Origin: Desulfatibacillum aliphaticivorans DSM 15576
GTDB taxonomy: Bacteria > Desulfobacterota > Desulfobacteria > Desulfobacterales > Desulfatibacillaceae
DNA: 64,000 nt
NCBI RefSeq assembly: GCF_000429905.1
Contig: NZ_AUCT01000033.1
Span: forward strand, 1 to 64,000
Direction: 5' to 3'
Shown: positions 17,613 to 27,084 of the stretch, in pieces
Layout of the letters: the number at the start of each line of letters is the position of its first letter
How positions within the stretch are numbered: position 1 is the first letter of the stretch
The notes under the pieces: model-generated
Seen by the model: the letters and a program-made list of their open reading frames with translations, nothing else
The model's database searches: none
What the model was told of the DNA's origin: nothing
Position numbers and translations under genes: made by a program

Positions 17613-18350
17613 TTAGTTGCGCGCTTTGTTTGCGCAAATTATGGCTATGGAGAAAAACACTCCAAACAATACCAGCAGCAGCGCGTATGAAAACAAAGGC
17701 GGAACGCCGCCATGGGCCGAAGTTCTTATAGCCCTGGCCGCGTGCGTCAACGGCAGCAGCTTCAATATGGCCTGCACCGCGCCGGGCATGCGGTCCAGAG
17801 GAAAGAACGTGCCCCCCAAAAAGGCCATGGGCGTGATGATAAAGCTGGTCACCAGACTTTGGTCCGCATGGGACTTGACCAGCATGGCGCAAATGACCGC
17901 CACGGACCCGAACAAAGCCGCGTTGATGACGATCGCCCCCACAAAATAAAGGTTGATCGATAATGTCACCCCAAAGCACAAGGCCAGAACCATGATCACG
18001 CTCACAGCCAGCAGAGCCCTTGTGATTGCGGCCGCCACTTCGCCGATCACGTATTGCACGTTGGCCAGCGGCGCTGATTGAAATTCCTCGAATATATGCC
18101 AGTAAAACCGGCTGATATTTATCTCGCTGGCTATGGAAAACGCTTGGGTCATGCTGGCCATGGCCACCAGACCGGGAACCAAAAACTGCATGTAAGTCAT
18201 GCCGTCCATGTCAAAGTCGCGGCCCATGGCGAACCCGAAAGCCGCCAGATACAAAAGGGGAGACACGGCCATGGATGCAATCTGCTTGAAAATTTTGCGT
18301 TTAAGTATGACCATTTCCCTGTAATACACGGCAAAGCTACCGTTCATCAA
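17613..18350 (-). CDS. ABC-2 type transporter permease
   Basis: 245 residues, six predicted transmembrane helices, and the ABC-2 signature region (PMAFLGGTFFPLDRMPGAVQAIL, then LPLTHAARAIR). It pairs with the ATPase gene immediately upstream, whose stop overlaps this start by four bases. ABC-2 permeases are usually exporters (drugs, polysaccharides, haem-type compounds). Placement after chelatase subunit genes suggests export of a porphyrin or metal, an inference only. Confidence 0.85.
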   Translation of the reverse strand: MMNGSFAVYYREMVILKRKIFKQIASMAVSPLLYLAAFGFAMGRDFDMDGMTYMQFLVPGLVAMASMTQAFSIASEINISRFYWHIFEEFQSAPLANVQYVIGEVAAAITRALLAVSVIMVLALCFGVTLSINLYFVGAIVINAALFGSVAVICAMLVKSHADQSLVTSFIITPMAFLGGTFFPLDRMPGAVQAILKLLPLTHAARAIRTSAHGGVPPLFSYALLLVLFGVFFSIAIICANKARN

Positions 18351-19294
18351 TGGCCCCCTTTCTGATGGCTTCCATGCCCTCCATGTCCGTGGCCGGAAGA
18401 GTGAGCGCCGCCATGGGGCGATTTGGCGGGCGCGGCTTCCCCGATGGTTTTCTTACCGGTCTGGGCGATGAATGCGTCCTCCAGGTTGACCCTGCGAACC
18501 GTAAATCCCGTGTATTGCCGCCCTTGGGCGCTGGCCTCCGCCTGCTCCCGGGACTTGAAATACTCCGTGCTGATATCCCCGTTGTTCATGGTGTCCAACG
18601 CCCATGCGCCCATGCGATCCATCAGGTTCTGGGGCGAGTCGATGACGACTATGGACCCGGTGTCCAAAAAGGCCACCCGGTCGGCCAGGAACTCCGCCTC
18701 TTCAATATAATGGGTGGTCAGCAAAATGGTGGCGCCGTCGTTTTGCGCCTTTTTGATGAACGACCAGATTTTGCGGCGTATGGAAGGATCCAGGCCCACC
18801 GTGGGTTCGTCCAGAAACACAATTTTAGGCCGATGCATCAAGGCGCGGGCGATCATAACCCGCCTCTTGAGCCCGCCGGAAAGCTGCTTGATCAGCGTCT
18901 TTTTCCGGTCGGCCAGATCCACATATTCCAAAAATTCGTCAATGGCCTTGGCCCGGTCCTTTTTGCCCATGCCGAACAGCATGCCGTGGATAGACAGGTT
19001 CTCCTCCACGGTCAGTTCGTTGTCCAGGTTGATATGCTGAGCCACCACGCCGCATTGCATCTTGGCGTCCAGCCGTTGCTTAAGAACGGAATACCCGTTC
19101 AAAAAGGCCTCCCCCTCCGTGGGGTTGGTCAGGCTGGTGAGGATGCGGATGGTCGTCGTCTTGCCCGAGCCGTTGGGGCCCAGGTAGGCGAAAAGCTCCC
19201 CCTCCCCGATGTTCAGATTCACCCCCCGAAGCGCGTGAACCTTGCCGAATCGCTTGTGCAGGTTGGAGATTTTAATCATGGATTGGTTGATCAT
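18347..19294 (-). CDS. ABC-2 exporter ATPase with His-rich C-terminal tail
   Basis: 315 residues. Walker A GPNGSGKTT (39-47), Q-loop VVAQHINL, signature LSGGLKRR, Walker B IVFLDEPT and the H-loop TTHYIEEAEFLAD are all present. After the usual DrrA/NatA-type C-terminal region the last 22 residues contain seven histidines alternating with Gly/Ser (PHGGAHSSGHGHGGHGSH, then QKGGH). Such a tail is not part of the family core and would bind Ni, Co, Zn or haem iron. The start overlaps the chelatase-ATPase stop as ATGA. With the next gene it forms an exporter. Confidence 0.88.
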   Translation of the reverse strand: MINQSMIKISNLHKRFGKVHALRGVNLNIGEGELFAYLGPNGSGKTTTIRILTSLTNPTEGEAFLNGYSVLKQRLDAKMQCGVVAQHINLDNELTVEENLSIHGMLFGMGKKDRAKAIDEFLEYVDLADRKKTLIKQLSGGLKRRVMIARALMHRPKIVFLDEPTVGLDPSIRRKIWSFIKKAQNDGATILLTTHYIEEAEFLADRVAFLDTGSIVVIDSPQNLMDRMGAWALDTMNNGDISTEYFKSREQAEASAQGRQYTGFTVRRVNLEDAFIAQTGKKTIGEAAPAKSPHGGAHSSGHGHGGHGSHQKGGH

Positions 19295-20322
19295 TTTCTT
19301 CCCCGGGCCGCGCTGATGTCCGTAACCACGTCCTGGAGGGGAACCCGTCTGACGCGATGGGGCAGCACCAGTTGGGATGCGGTTTCAATATCCTTGGATG
19401 CAACCTCTTCCCTGGCGTCGTAGGCGGCCAGGGTCTTGGCGGTCTTCAGCATGATGATGTCTGCGCGGTGCCCGTCCACGCCCACTTCCAGGCAGTATTT
19501 GGCGATTTCCGCGTACATGGATTCCGGAAGATTCACCTTGGGATACACCTCCCTGGCTTTGGTTATGCTCTGGGCGATGTTGGCGGACTCCTGGTCGAAT
19601 TGGGCGGTGAAATTGGCCGGGTTTTCGTCAAAAGCGACCCGGCGCTTCATGATCAGCACCCTGGATTCCATGTCTTCCACGCCGGTCACATGCACGCAAA
19701 GCCCGAAGCGGTCCAGCAACTGGGGCCGAAGCTCCCCTTCTTCGGGATTCATGGTGCCCACCAGAGTAAACTTGGCCGGGTGGGAAAAGCTGACGCCCTC
19801 GCGTTCGATGGTGTTCACGCCCATGGCCGCCGAGTCCAGAAGCACGTCTACAATGTGGTCGTCCAAAAGGTTGACCTCGTCCACGTACAAAATTCCCCGG
19901 TGCGCGGCGGCCAAAAGGCCGGGCTCCACCCTTTTGGTCCCTTTACGCAAAGCGTGCTCCAGGTCCAGGGTGCCCACAACCCGGTCTTCCGTGGCGCCTA
20001 CGGGAAGCTCCACCACCCGGACTTTTCTTTTGTAGGATTCCAGGTCGCCGCTTTTCGGCTCTTCCCCGGTCAGGGCGGTCATGCATTCTTCATAAGCCTC
20101 CTGTTCGTCTTGGGGAGAAAGCTCAAAAGGGCAGTCCGAAATCACGTCGATTTCCGGCAGAATATCGGCCAGGGCGCGCACGGCCGTGGATTTTCCAGTT
20201 CCTTTTTCCCCGCGAATCAGTACGCCGGAAAGGGTGGGGTTGATTACGTTCAAAATCAAGGCCAGTTTCATCATGTCCTGACCCACGATTGCTGCAAAGG
20301 GAAATACCGTCTTACGTTTCAT
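19291..20322 (-). CDS. bchI: Magnesium-chelatase subunit I-type AAA+ ATPase
   Basis: 343 residues. Walker A GEKGTGKST (38-46), the ChlI/BchI signature VVELPVGATEDRVVGTLDLEHAL, Walker B GILYVDEVNLL, and sensor TLVGTMNPEEGELRPQLLDRFGL. Subunit I hexamers with subunit D drive a large catalytic subunit (BchH or CobN) that handles the metal and the tetrapyrrole. The catalytic partner here is most likely the CobN-like protein at 33403. The ATG abuts the bchD stop directly (TAAATG). No other (bacterio)chlorophyll gene is present, so the symbol denotes family, not pathway. Confidence 0.85.
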   Translation of the reverse strand: MKRKTVFPFAAIVGQDMMKLALILNVINPTLSGVLIRGEKGTGKSTAVRALADILPEIDVISDCPFELSPQDEQEAYEECMTALTGEEPKSGDLESYKRKVRVVELPVGATEDRVVGTLDLEHALRKGTKRVEPGLLAAAHRGILYVDEVNLLDDHIVDVLLDSAAMGVNTIEREGVSFSHPAKFTLVGTMNPEEGELRPQLLDRFGLCVHVTGVEDMESRVLIMKRRVAFDENPANFTAQFDQESANIAQSITKAREVYPKVNLPESMYAEIAKYCLEVGVDGHRADIIMLKTAKTLAAYDAREEVASKDIETASQLVLPHRVRRVPLQDVVTDISAARGRK

Positions 20323-22365
20323 TTACCAATCCTCGTTCCTTGTAATATCCACGAGCTGTTCAGCCCGGAGGTCTTCTACTTGAAAGTACCTGGCGCCAAG
20401 GTTTTCAGCCAGCCTGCCTGCCAGGCCGAAGCGGACCAGGCCGCGGCTTTCCGTATCCACCACCACGTAATGAACCCGTTCGTCCTGGGACAGACGCGCG
20501 GCCAGCTCCATGGCCTCGGGCACAGGCTTGCCGGCGTTCAGCCCTACGTTGGCCTTGCCGTCAGTAATAAACAGGACAATGGGCCGCATGGAGGGATCGC
20601 GCACCAGGGCGTTGCGAACCATTTCGGCGCATTTCACCATCCCGGCGGCCAGGGGCGTCTTGCCGCCTACCGGCAGCTCCGCCAGGAGCTTGGCCGCCAA
20701 CTCCACGGAGGACGTGGGCGGCAGGTTAACCAGGGCCTCGTCCTTGCGGAACGACACCATGGCCACTTTGTCCCGTTTTTGATAGGCGTCCAAAAGCAGG
20801 GACATGATCGCCCCCTTGGACGCCACCATCCGGCCTTTGGCGCCCATGGAACCGCTGGCGTCCACCACAAACAACAAAAAGTTGCCGATGCGTTTTTCCC
20901 GGATACGCTCCTGCAAATCCTCTTTTTTCAGGATGACGGCGAGGTTGGAATCGCCCTCCGCCTTTCTTCTGGCCTGAAAAGGCGCCGCGTTTCTCAATGT
21001 GGCGTCCAGGGCGATGTCGTCCGAATGCTTTCGGGGCCTGCTTTTGACGTACCGGCCCTGCTTTTGAGCCACCCGGGTGCGGGACCTCCGGCCGGAGCCC
21101 CGGCGAAAGACCCTGTCCTTGGGCGCCTGGATGCGTTTTACCTTAAAGTTTTGGCCCACCTCGAAAATTTTGTCCATCGAGCTGGATTCCCGCTCTTCCT
21201 CCTGCTCGGGGGGCTGCATTTCTTCTTCAGGCGGCGCTTCTTCCCGCTCGGGCGGAGGCGGCGGACCCGCATCTTCCTGTTCCTGGGATTCCTCCTGTTC
21301 CGGCGGAAGCTCCTGATCCTCTTCTTCGTTCTCCGGTGGATCGTGATCCGGCGGCTCCTGCTGTTCCTCCTCCTGCTCTTCCTGCTCGGGCGGAGGGGGA
21401 GGCGGCGCGGCGTCTCGAGTGCGGTGCAAAAGCGCCATGGGCGCCACTGCCTCGATATCGCCTTCCGTGACTTCCGTTCTTCCGCCAAGGGCTGCGTGAG
21501 CCTTTGCCGCCTGCTCGATGACCAGTTCCGCCCGATGTCCTGCGACGTATTTTTCCGCGCACAAGTTGGCGATCAAATCCCGCAGGCTGTCCTTCATTTT
21601 CACCCTGGGAAGCAGAGCCGAGGCCGCCTGAATGGAGTCGGCCGTCTGGGCCTCCGCCTTGGCGAATCTCTCGTGAAAGGCTTCCTTGTCCAGGTCGAAG
21701 GCTTCCCTGCGGCGCATGATTCTCGCCCGGGTTTCCACGTCCTGCTCAGACCCGATCTCCACGCACAAGCCGAATCGATCCAAAAACTGGGGGCGAAGCT
21801 CTCCTTCCTCGGGATTCATAGTGCCCACCAGCATGAACCGAGAGGCGTGGCAAACGCTAAGGCCTTCCCGCTCCACCCGGTTTTCTCCTGTGCTGGCGGA
21901 AGAAAGAACCAGGTCCACAATGTGGTCGTCCAATAGGTTGACTTCGTCCACGTACAAAATGCCGCGATGCGACTTGGCCAGCAGGCCGGGCTGCAAGACC
22001 CGCACTCCGTTTTTTACGGCCAAATCAAAGTCCAGGCCGCCGGCCACCCGGTCCTCCGTAGCATTCAACGGCAAGGTGACCACAGGTCTGCGTTTAAAGC
22101 GCACCTTGGCTTCCTGAGTCCTTGCCTGGCAAACGGGACATCGTTCCTCCGGGATATCGGGATTGCATCCGTACGGACAGTCTTCATAAACCGGGATTCG
22201 GGGCAGCAGCTTCGCCAAAGCCCTGACAGCCGTGGATTTGGCGGTGCCTTTTTCTCCCCGCACCACAACTCCGCCAACGGCCGGATTGACGGCGCACAAT
22301 GACAAAGCGCGCCGTAAGGCGTCCTGGCCGACAATGGCGGAAAAGGGAAATACATTGTTTTTCAT
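20323..22365 (-). CDS. bchD: Magnesium-chelatase subunit D-type protein (AAA+ plus VWA)
   Basis: 680 residues from ATG 22365 (AGGAAG upstream; a longer start at 22416 is rejected). The N-terminal AAA+ domain retains Walker A GEKGTAKS (37-44) and carries a four-cysteine insertion C63-x3-C67...C76-x2-C79. A Pro/Glu/Gln-rich acidic linker (about 330-410) joins it to a VWA domain with the MIDAS sequence DASGSM. Unlike degenerate plant ChlD AAA modules, the P-loop is intact. It acts with BchI as the motor for a CobN/BchH subunit; that subunit is in the divergent operon. Confidence 0.85.
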   Translation of the reverse strand: MKNNVFPFSAIVGQDALRRALSLCAVNPAVGGVVVRGEKGTAKSTAVRALAKLLPRIPVYEDCPYGCNPDIPEERCPVCQARTQEAKVRFKRRPVVTLPLNATEDRVAGGLDFDLAVKNGVRVLQPGLLAKSHRGILYVDEVNLLDDHIVDLVLSSASTGENRVEREGLSVCHASRFMLVGTMNPEEGELRPQFLDRFGLCVEIGSEQDVETRARIMRRREAFDLDKEAFHERFAKAEAQTADSIQAASALLPRVKMKDSLRDLIANLCAEKYVAGHRAELVIEQAAKAHAALGGRTEVTEGDIEAVAPMALLHRTRDAAPPPPPPEQEEQEEEQQEPPDHDPPENEEEDQELPPEQEESQEQEDAGPPPPPEREEAPPEEEMQPPEQEEERESSSMDKIFEVGQNFKVKRIQAPKDRVFRRGSGRRSRTRVAQKQGRYVKSRPRKHSDDIALDATLRNAAPFQARRKAEGDSNLAVILKKEDLQERIREKRIGNFLLFVVDASGSMGAKGRMVASKGAIMSLLLDAYQKRDKVAMVSFRKDEALVNLPPTSSVELAAKLLAELPVGGKTPLAAGMVKCAEMVRNALVRDPSMRPIVLFITDGKANVGLNAGKPVPEAMELAARLSQDERVHYVVVDTESRGLVRFGLAGRLAENLGARYFQVEDLRAEQLVDITRNEDW

Positions 22366-22425
22366 TTGTCGCTTCCTGACGCTAAAATTAGCCTGCTTCT
22401 GCAGGCCGTTGCACAAAAAATTTGA

Positions 22426-23490
22426 TTAGGAATCAGGATGTTCCCCGCATTCAAAAGGCGGATAGACGACCATCAACCCTTTGGGAACGTCCAGGTTCAT
22501 AAATTTTTTGCAATACTCCCGGTAGACTTGCTCCGGGCATATATCCAGGTCCGGGTGAGCCCACTTGGCGAATGCCAACAGCCCGATTATGCTGTCCGGC
22601 CCCCACACCACTTCCGGGCAGATAAGCCCGACCCGTTTGTTCCGGATGGCGGATATGGCGCTCCAGGCGGGTCTTTCACTCAAGGATTGAATAAGTTTTT
22701 CAGGCTCCTTGTCATCCCAGTATCCCCAATCCGGGTACGGGGAAACATGCTTGCAGATAAGGTCCGGGTTTTCACGGGCGACCCATTCCAGGCTGACGGT
22801 GGGCGTTTCCACGTCGTTTTCGGCCAGGATGTTCCGCACCCCGCAAATCGGGCATTTTGCGTCCCCGGAAGATCCCCTGGCATAAGACTGTCCGGGCCTT
22901 GGACCCCATTCCAAAAAAATGCGCGGCTTTTGCTCCTCGGAAAGCGTGGAGACGTATTCTTTGAGGATCGACTCATAGCCCTTTCGCCATTGCACGTAAG
23001 TATTCGCCGCTTCCTCCGCGCCCAGCAGGGTTGCAAGGGTTGTGATCTCCCTGACAAGAATGTCGTCCCGGTAAAAATCGAATCCAACCACCGGTATGCC
23101 AAAGGTTTTGAGCTTTTCCTCCAAACGCTCCACCCGGATGGCATTGGCGCTGGTGATGACAAGGTCGGGCCGAAGGCTGACGATGATTTCTACATTGGGC
23201 GTCTGCCAGGTTCCCACCAATGGCTGCTTTTTCAATTCGGGGAAGTAATTCCGGCTGCCTTTGGCCGAGTTGCCGTCCACCCCGACCACCTTATGGATGC
23301 AGCCCAAAACCTTGACCGCCTCGCAACGGTAGTTGCCAAGCACCACCATGCGTTCGACGGGTTTTTTAAGGGTGATGGTCCGGCCCAGCGAGTCCTGTAT
23401 GGTGAGAGGGCGATCCGGGGAAGGCAGGGCCGGAGCCATCATAAGAAACACAAGTATTACGGCCGTCAACGCCGGCCTTAGCCTGTTCAT
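22426..23490 (-). CDS. Periplasmic metal-chelate binding protein (BtuF/FhuD-like)
   Basis: 354 residues with a signal peptide (1-23). The start of the mature part, RPLTIQDSLGRTITLKKPVERMVVL, is typical of the cluster A-II binding proteins of iron-chelate/cobalamin importers, as is the helical backbone VEIIVSLRPDLVITS. An unusual C213-x2-C216 pair (KCPICG) sits in the C-terminal lobe, so it may hold a metal or haem. It lies seven bases after the permease stop and 60 bases before bchD. The neighbouring importer has no ATPase of its own in this operon. Confidence 0.82.
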   Translation of the reverse strand: MNRLRPALTAVILVFLMMAPALPSPDRPLTIQDSLGRTITLKKPVERMVVLGNYRCEAVKVLGCIHKVVGVDGNSAKGSRNYFPELKKQPLVGTWQTPNVEIIVSLRPDLVITSANAIRVERLEEKLKTFGIPVVGFDFYRDDILVREITTLATLLGAEEAANTYVQWRKGYESILKEYVSTLSEEQKPRIFLEWGPRPGQSYARGSSGDAKCPICGVRNILAENDVETPTVSLEWVARENPDLICKHVSPYPDWGYWDDKEPEKLIQSLSERPAWSAISAIRNKRVGLICPEVVWGPDSIIGLLAFAKWAHPDLDICPEQVYREYCKKFMNLDVPKGLMVVYPPFECGEHPDS

Positions 23491-23496
23491 TTTGAT

Positions 23497-24588
23497 CTAT
23501 CCTTTATCCTGCTTGGAGGATAACAAAAGGTACAAAAACAGAGGCGCCCCAACAAACGAAGTGACGATGCCCACCGGAATCTCCAGGGGGGAAACCACGG
23601 TCCTGCCCAAAGTGTCGGCGCTTAACAGCACCAAGGCCCCTATTATGGCGGCGCCGGGAAATAAAAACCGATGGTCCGACCCTAAAATCAGCCGGGCCAT
23701 GTGAGGCGCCACAAGGCATACAAAGCCAATGACTCCGGTCATGCAAATAATGGCGGCCGTTAAAAACGCCGAGGCCGTCACGCAAATCAATCTGATCCGG
23801 GACGTTTGGATGCCCAGGCTCTCGGCCACGTCGTCTCCGGCGGCCATGACGTTCAGGTCCCAGGCGAACCACATCATGATGGGGAGGGAAATAACCAAGG
23901 CCCCCCCCACAAAGGCGATGCGTCCCCAGTCAGCCGAAGTCAGGCTCCCAAACAGCCAATAAACCACTTGGGCCAGTTCGCTTTCCGTGCCCAGGTATTG
24001 CAGCAGGGTGGTCATGGCGGAAAACAGGTACATCACTGCAATGCCCGCCAGCACCATCATGGTCGGCCCGCCTTTTTTGGAGCTGGCCAGGGCGTACATG
24101 AAAAGCACGGCAACCAACGAAAAGAAAAAAGCGTTGGAAGCCACCATGGTTTTCGGATTGCTGGTAATGCCGAATTCCAATACCACCGCCATGGCCGCGC
24201 CGAACCCCGCCGCAGACGAAACGCCCACGGTGAAGGGGCTGGCCAGAGGGTTTCGCAGTACGCTCTGGATCGCCACGCCGGAGACGGCCAGGCCCATGCC
24301 GGCGACCACCGCCATAACAGCCCGCGGCAAGCGAATATCCCAGACGATTTTATACTCCAGGCTTTCCGAAAGAACGCCGCCCGGCCTGACAAGTCCTTCC
24401 CAAACGGAGGAAAAAACCTCCCAGGGGGAAATCGTCACGCTGCCTAAAGCCGCCGCACAAATGGAAGCGAAAATTATCAACCCTCCTCCAAATAGAAGCG
24501 CCGTCCATTTTTTACGACGGCCGGGAAGACCAACCTGCTTATTTTTAATCGCTACAGGGGGCGCTTGAGCTATTGAAATTGCTTTCAT
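23497..24588 (-). CDS. FecCD/BtuC-type ABC permease
   Basis: 363 residues, about ten transmembrane helices. Family landmarks are LPRAVMAVVAGMGLAVSGVA, NPLASPFTVGVSSAAGFGA and the C-terminal GFVCLVAPHMARLILGSDHR. It imports iron-siderophore, haem or cobalamin-type ligands across the inner membrane with the downstream binding protein. The matching ATPase is absent from this operon; the only BtuD/FecE-type ATPase in the window is at 32617, which may serve both permeases. It starts nine bases after the TPR gene. Confidence 0.88.
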   Translation of the reverse strand: MKAISIAQAPPVAIKNKQVGLPGRRKKWTALLFGGGLIIFASICAAALGSVTISPWEVFSSVWEGLVRPGGVLSESLEYKIVWDIRLPRAVMAVVAGMGLAVSGVAIQSVLRNPLASPFTVGVSSAAGFGAAMAVVLEFGITSNPKTMVASNAFFFSLVAVLFMYALASSKKGGPTMMVLAGIAVMYLFSAMTTLLQYLGTESELAQVVYWLFGSLTSADWGRIAFVGGALVISLPIMMWFAWDLNVMAAGDDVAESLGIQTSRIRLICVTASAFLTAAIICMTGVIGFVCLVAPHMARLILGSDHRFLFPGAAIIGALVLLSADTLGRTVVSPLEIPVGIVTSFVGAPLFLYLLLSSKQDKG

Positions 24589-24597
24589 AGGGCGGTT

Positions 24598-25896
24598 TTA
24601 GGACAACCTCTTGAGCATATTCTTTGCTTCCTTGCAGTGGCTCTGGAAGGTTGTCGCCTTTTGAAAAGCCAGGTTGGCTTTGTTTTTGTCGCCATGGGCC
24701 AAGGCGGAATATCCAGCCATGAGCCAGGCTCTGCCCGGGGAGCATCCTTCCTTGGCGGCCCTTTCGTAGGCCTCGCATGCATCGCAGAATTTTCCCGATT
24801 CATAAAAAATGTCAGCCCGCAGTATGGTCAGCTCCTTGTCCTTTAAACGCCTGGCGTGCTTGTCCAGCAAAGCTATTGCTTTGTCTGTCTGCTGCATGCG
24901 CCGGTAGCAATACACTCCCTGCCTTACCATGGAGGCGGTCAGCTCCTTTTCGGGCAGAAGCTCCAATATGGCCACGGCTTCCGCAGGAACGTCCAGGACC
25001 AGAAAAAGGTCGGCGGCCAGCTTTTGTTCTTCTTCATTCCATGGGGTGATTTTTCCGTAAGCCCATAAGGCCATCAGGCCTTCCTCCAGGCGGTTTTCAG
25101 ACAGATGCAGATTGGCCAGGGCCTTCCACCACAAAGGATCTCCAGGCTCTTTTTCCACAAGCCGTTTCACCAGACTCAGGGCTTTTTTGCTCATCTCCAA
25201 ATCAAGATACTGATGCAGCAGGAACTCGTTCCACCTGCGCCATTCATTGCCTTCCGTATTGACGGCCAGGTACTCCACCAGTCGCAAAGCCTTTCTGGGC
25301 TGCTTGCTTCCCAAATAGGCATGAACTGCATATTCTCTCCATTGGTTGGTCACCTGCTGGGGAAACTCCGTAAAAAGGCGTTCAAAGGCCGCAATGGAGT
25401 CAGCATATTGCTCCGTCATAAGAAAGGCCGCTGCCGCCGAATACAGCAGGTCGGGCTTTTTTTCCTCCGCCGTATTGTACGCCTGCAAAAAGCACTGGGC
25501 CGCCCTTAAGGTGTCGCCCATTTCATGGCACAGCACGGCCATGTTGCTCCATGCTGCGGAATAATTGGGATCCGACTTGACGGCTTGCTCAAAGCAAGCC
25601 ATGGCGCCCTTGTAGTCCTTGGCCATATACCGGGCGTTGCCCTCGGCGAATTCCACCATGGTCCGGGCTTCTTCCATGTCCTTGGCGTTTTTGGGGTCTT
25701 GCTTGAACTTGCAAAGCAGGGCCGCGGCTTCCCCAGGTTTGTTTTCGTTCATAGCCGTGTAGGCTTTGTACAAAACCTGCCGGACCGATAAAGGCAGCGA
25801 TTCCTGAGAGTCCGCCTTTGCAAAGCAAACTCCCGGAACGAGCAGTGCGAATGCCATTACCGCCAACATCAAATTTTTGAATTTATACCTGGGCAT
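24598..25896 (-). CDS. Exported TPR protein of the TonB2-type system
   Basis: 432 residues with a signal peptide (hydrophobic 10-25, ending CFA) followed by tandem tetratricopeptide repeats through most of the length (for example YKGAMACFEQAVKSDPNYSAAW). TPR proteins directly after tonB2 are a known feature of TtpC-type TonB2 clusters in Vibrio and relatives, where they are thought to act in the periplasm. It follows tonB by about 40 bases. Confidence 0.78.
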   Translation of the reverse strand: MPRYKFKNLMLAVMAFALLVPGVCFAKADSQESLPLSVRQVLYKAYTAMNENKPGEAAALLCKFKQDPKNAKDMEEARTMVEFAEGNARYMAKDYKGAMACFEQAVKSDPNYSAAWSNMAVLCHEMGDTLRAAQCFLQAYNTAEEKKPDLLYSAAAAFLMTEQYADSIAAFERLFTEFPQQVTNQWREYAVHAYLGSKQPRKALRLVEYLAVNTEGNEWRRWNEFLLHQYLDLEMSKKALSLVKRLVEKEPGDPLWWKALANLHLSENRLEEGLMALWAYGKITPWNEEEQKLAADLFLVLDVPAEAVAILELLPEKELTASMVRQGVYCYRRMQQTDKAIALLDKHARRLKDKELTILRADIFYESGKFCDACEAYERAAKEGCSPGRAWLMAGYSALAHGDKNKANLAFQKATTFQSHCKEAKNMLKRLS

Positions 25897-25937
25897 GATG
25901 CCATCCTCTACGCCTTCTGTGCTGGAAGGCCTTTTGC

Positions 25938-26678
25938 TTATTCAAAAACAAACTCAATGGTCCTTATACGTTTTGCTCTGACCGGCCTGCCGTCCACGGT
26001 GGGATGGCTGAACTTCCAGGTGGGCAGGGTGCGGAGCACTTCCTGGTCAAAGATTCCCTCAGGGTCTGCTCTCAATATAGTTACCTTGGTAACCTCGCCC
26101 TTTTCATTGATGTCGAATTGCACTTCCACCGAACCCTCTATGCCCATTTTTCTGGCCCTGAATGGGAACATAGGCCGGGGCGTATATACAGGAGTCAATG
26201 GAGAATCCAACTCGCTCTCCAGGAAGTCCATTCGCAAGTCCGGCGGCTCAGGCGGTGCGGTCATGGAAAAATTTTCCAAGGGAGGAAGCGTCAGCCCGCC
26301 TGGGGCCGCCGGCAATCTGGGGTTGACGTCAAAGGCCAGGCGCGGCTTGTTGACCGCCGGCTTAGGCGGTGCGATTGTTTTGAGGGCCTTTGTTTTGGTT
26401 TTTTGCGGTTCCTGCTGCTTCTTTGGCGTTTCCCGTTTACGCGCCGGCTGTTCGATTTTCTTTTGACGGATAACCGATACTGCGGCAATATCCGGACCTT
26501 TGGTGCGATCCGGCGTCGCCTTTGACATAAGCAAAGGCATCATCCCAAACAAAAGGAGATTAAAAGCAAGACCCACAACGGCTGCGGCCGCCCAAAGCAA
26601 AGGCCCTCCCCCCAGACTGAAATGCGGATTCATGGAGTTTATGGCTGCGCTATCGCCCAACTTAAGCCCCCTCTCCAT
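25938..26678 (-). CDS. tonB: TonB energy-transducing protein
   Basis: 246 residues. One N-terminal transmembrane anchor (about 25-50), a Lys/Pro/Gln-rich periplasm-spanning stretch (85-115) and a C-terminal TonB domain (about 160-246) with P-x-F-P-x-x-A...G-x-V-x-V-x-F-x-I and LRTLPTWKFSHPTVDGRPV. It passes energy from ExbB/ExbD to outer-membrane receptors, here presumably the three receptors encoded on the right. The start overlaps exbD by 17 bases. Confidence 0.88.
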   Translation of the reverse strand: MERGLKLGDSAAINSMNPHFSLGGGPLLWAAAAVVGLAFNLLLFGMMPLLMSKATPDRTKGPDIAAVSVIRQKKIEQPARKRETPKKQQEPQKTKTKALKTIAPPKPAVNKPRLAFDVNPRLPAAPGGLTLPPLENFSMTAPPEPPDLRMDFLESELDSPLTPVYTPRPMFPFRARKMGIEGSVEVQFDINEKGEVTKVTILRADPEGIFDQEVLRTLPTWKFSHPTVDGRPVRAKRIRTIEFVFE

Positions 26679-27084
26679 CCAGGCTCGCCGCCAGGGAGAC
26701 GTTTTTGGCCCCGGCCAGGCGGGCGTCGTCCATGACGGAAATCACCGTGCCCGTGCTGCTGTCCCGGTCTGCAACCACAACCACCGAGCCTTCCGGGTTT
26801 TCCGCCAGCGCTCTTTCCACGTGCAGCCTCACGGCTCTCACGTCAATTTCCCGCTTTTCCATGAATATGCGATTATCTTTGGTCACCCCCACCAGGATGG
26901 TGGCTTTTTCCTTGGAAACCGCCGTGCTGGCAGTGGGACGATGAACGTCAATGCCTGTCTCGCGGACGAAACTGGTGGTCACCAGAAAAAAAATCAGTAG
27001 AATAAAAACCATGTCGATCAGCGGCGACATGTTGATTTCCAGGTCTTTTCTGGCCGCCCTGCGGGCGTTGGATATTCCGATCAT
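26662..27084 (-). CDS. exbD: ExbD/TolR proton-channel protein
   Basis: 140 residues with a single N-terminal transmembrane helix containing the essential aspartate (INMSPLIDMVF, D24) and a periplasmic domain. The start overlaps the ExbB stop as ATGA. Part of the TonB2-type energiser. Confidence 0.9.
   Translation of the reverse strand: MIGISNARRAARKDLEINMSPLIDMVFILLIFFLVTTSFVRETGIDVHRPTASTAVSKEKATILVGVTKDNRIFMEKREIDVRAVRLHVERALAENPEGSVVVVADRDSSTGTVISVMDDARLAGAKNVSLAASLDGEGA

Noticed and set aside
19357..21936. Rightward open frame of 859 codons opposite bchI and bchD
   Set aside because: Antisense shadow of two genes with intact Walker and MIDAS motifs; no ribosome-binding site and no domain.
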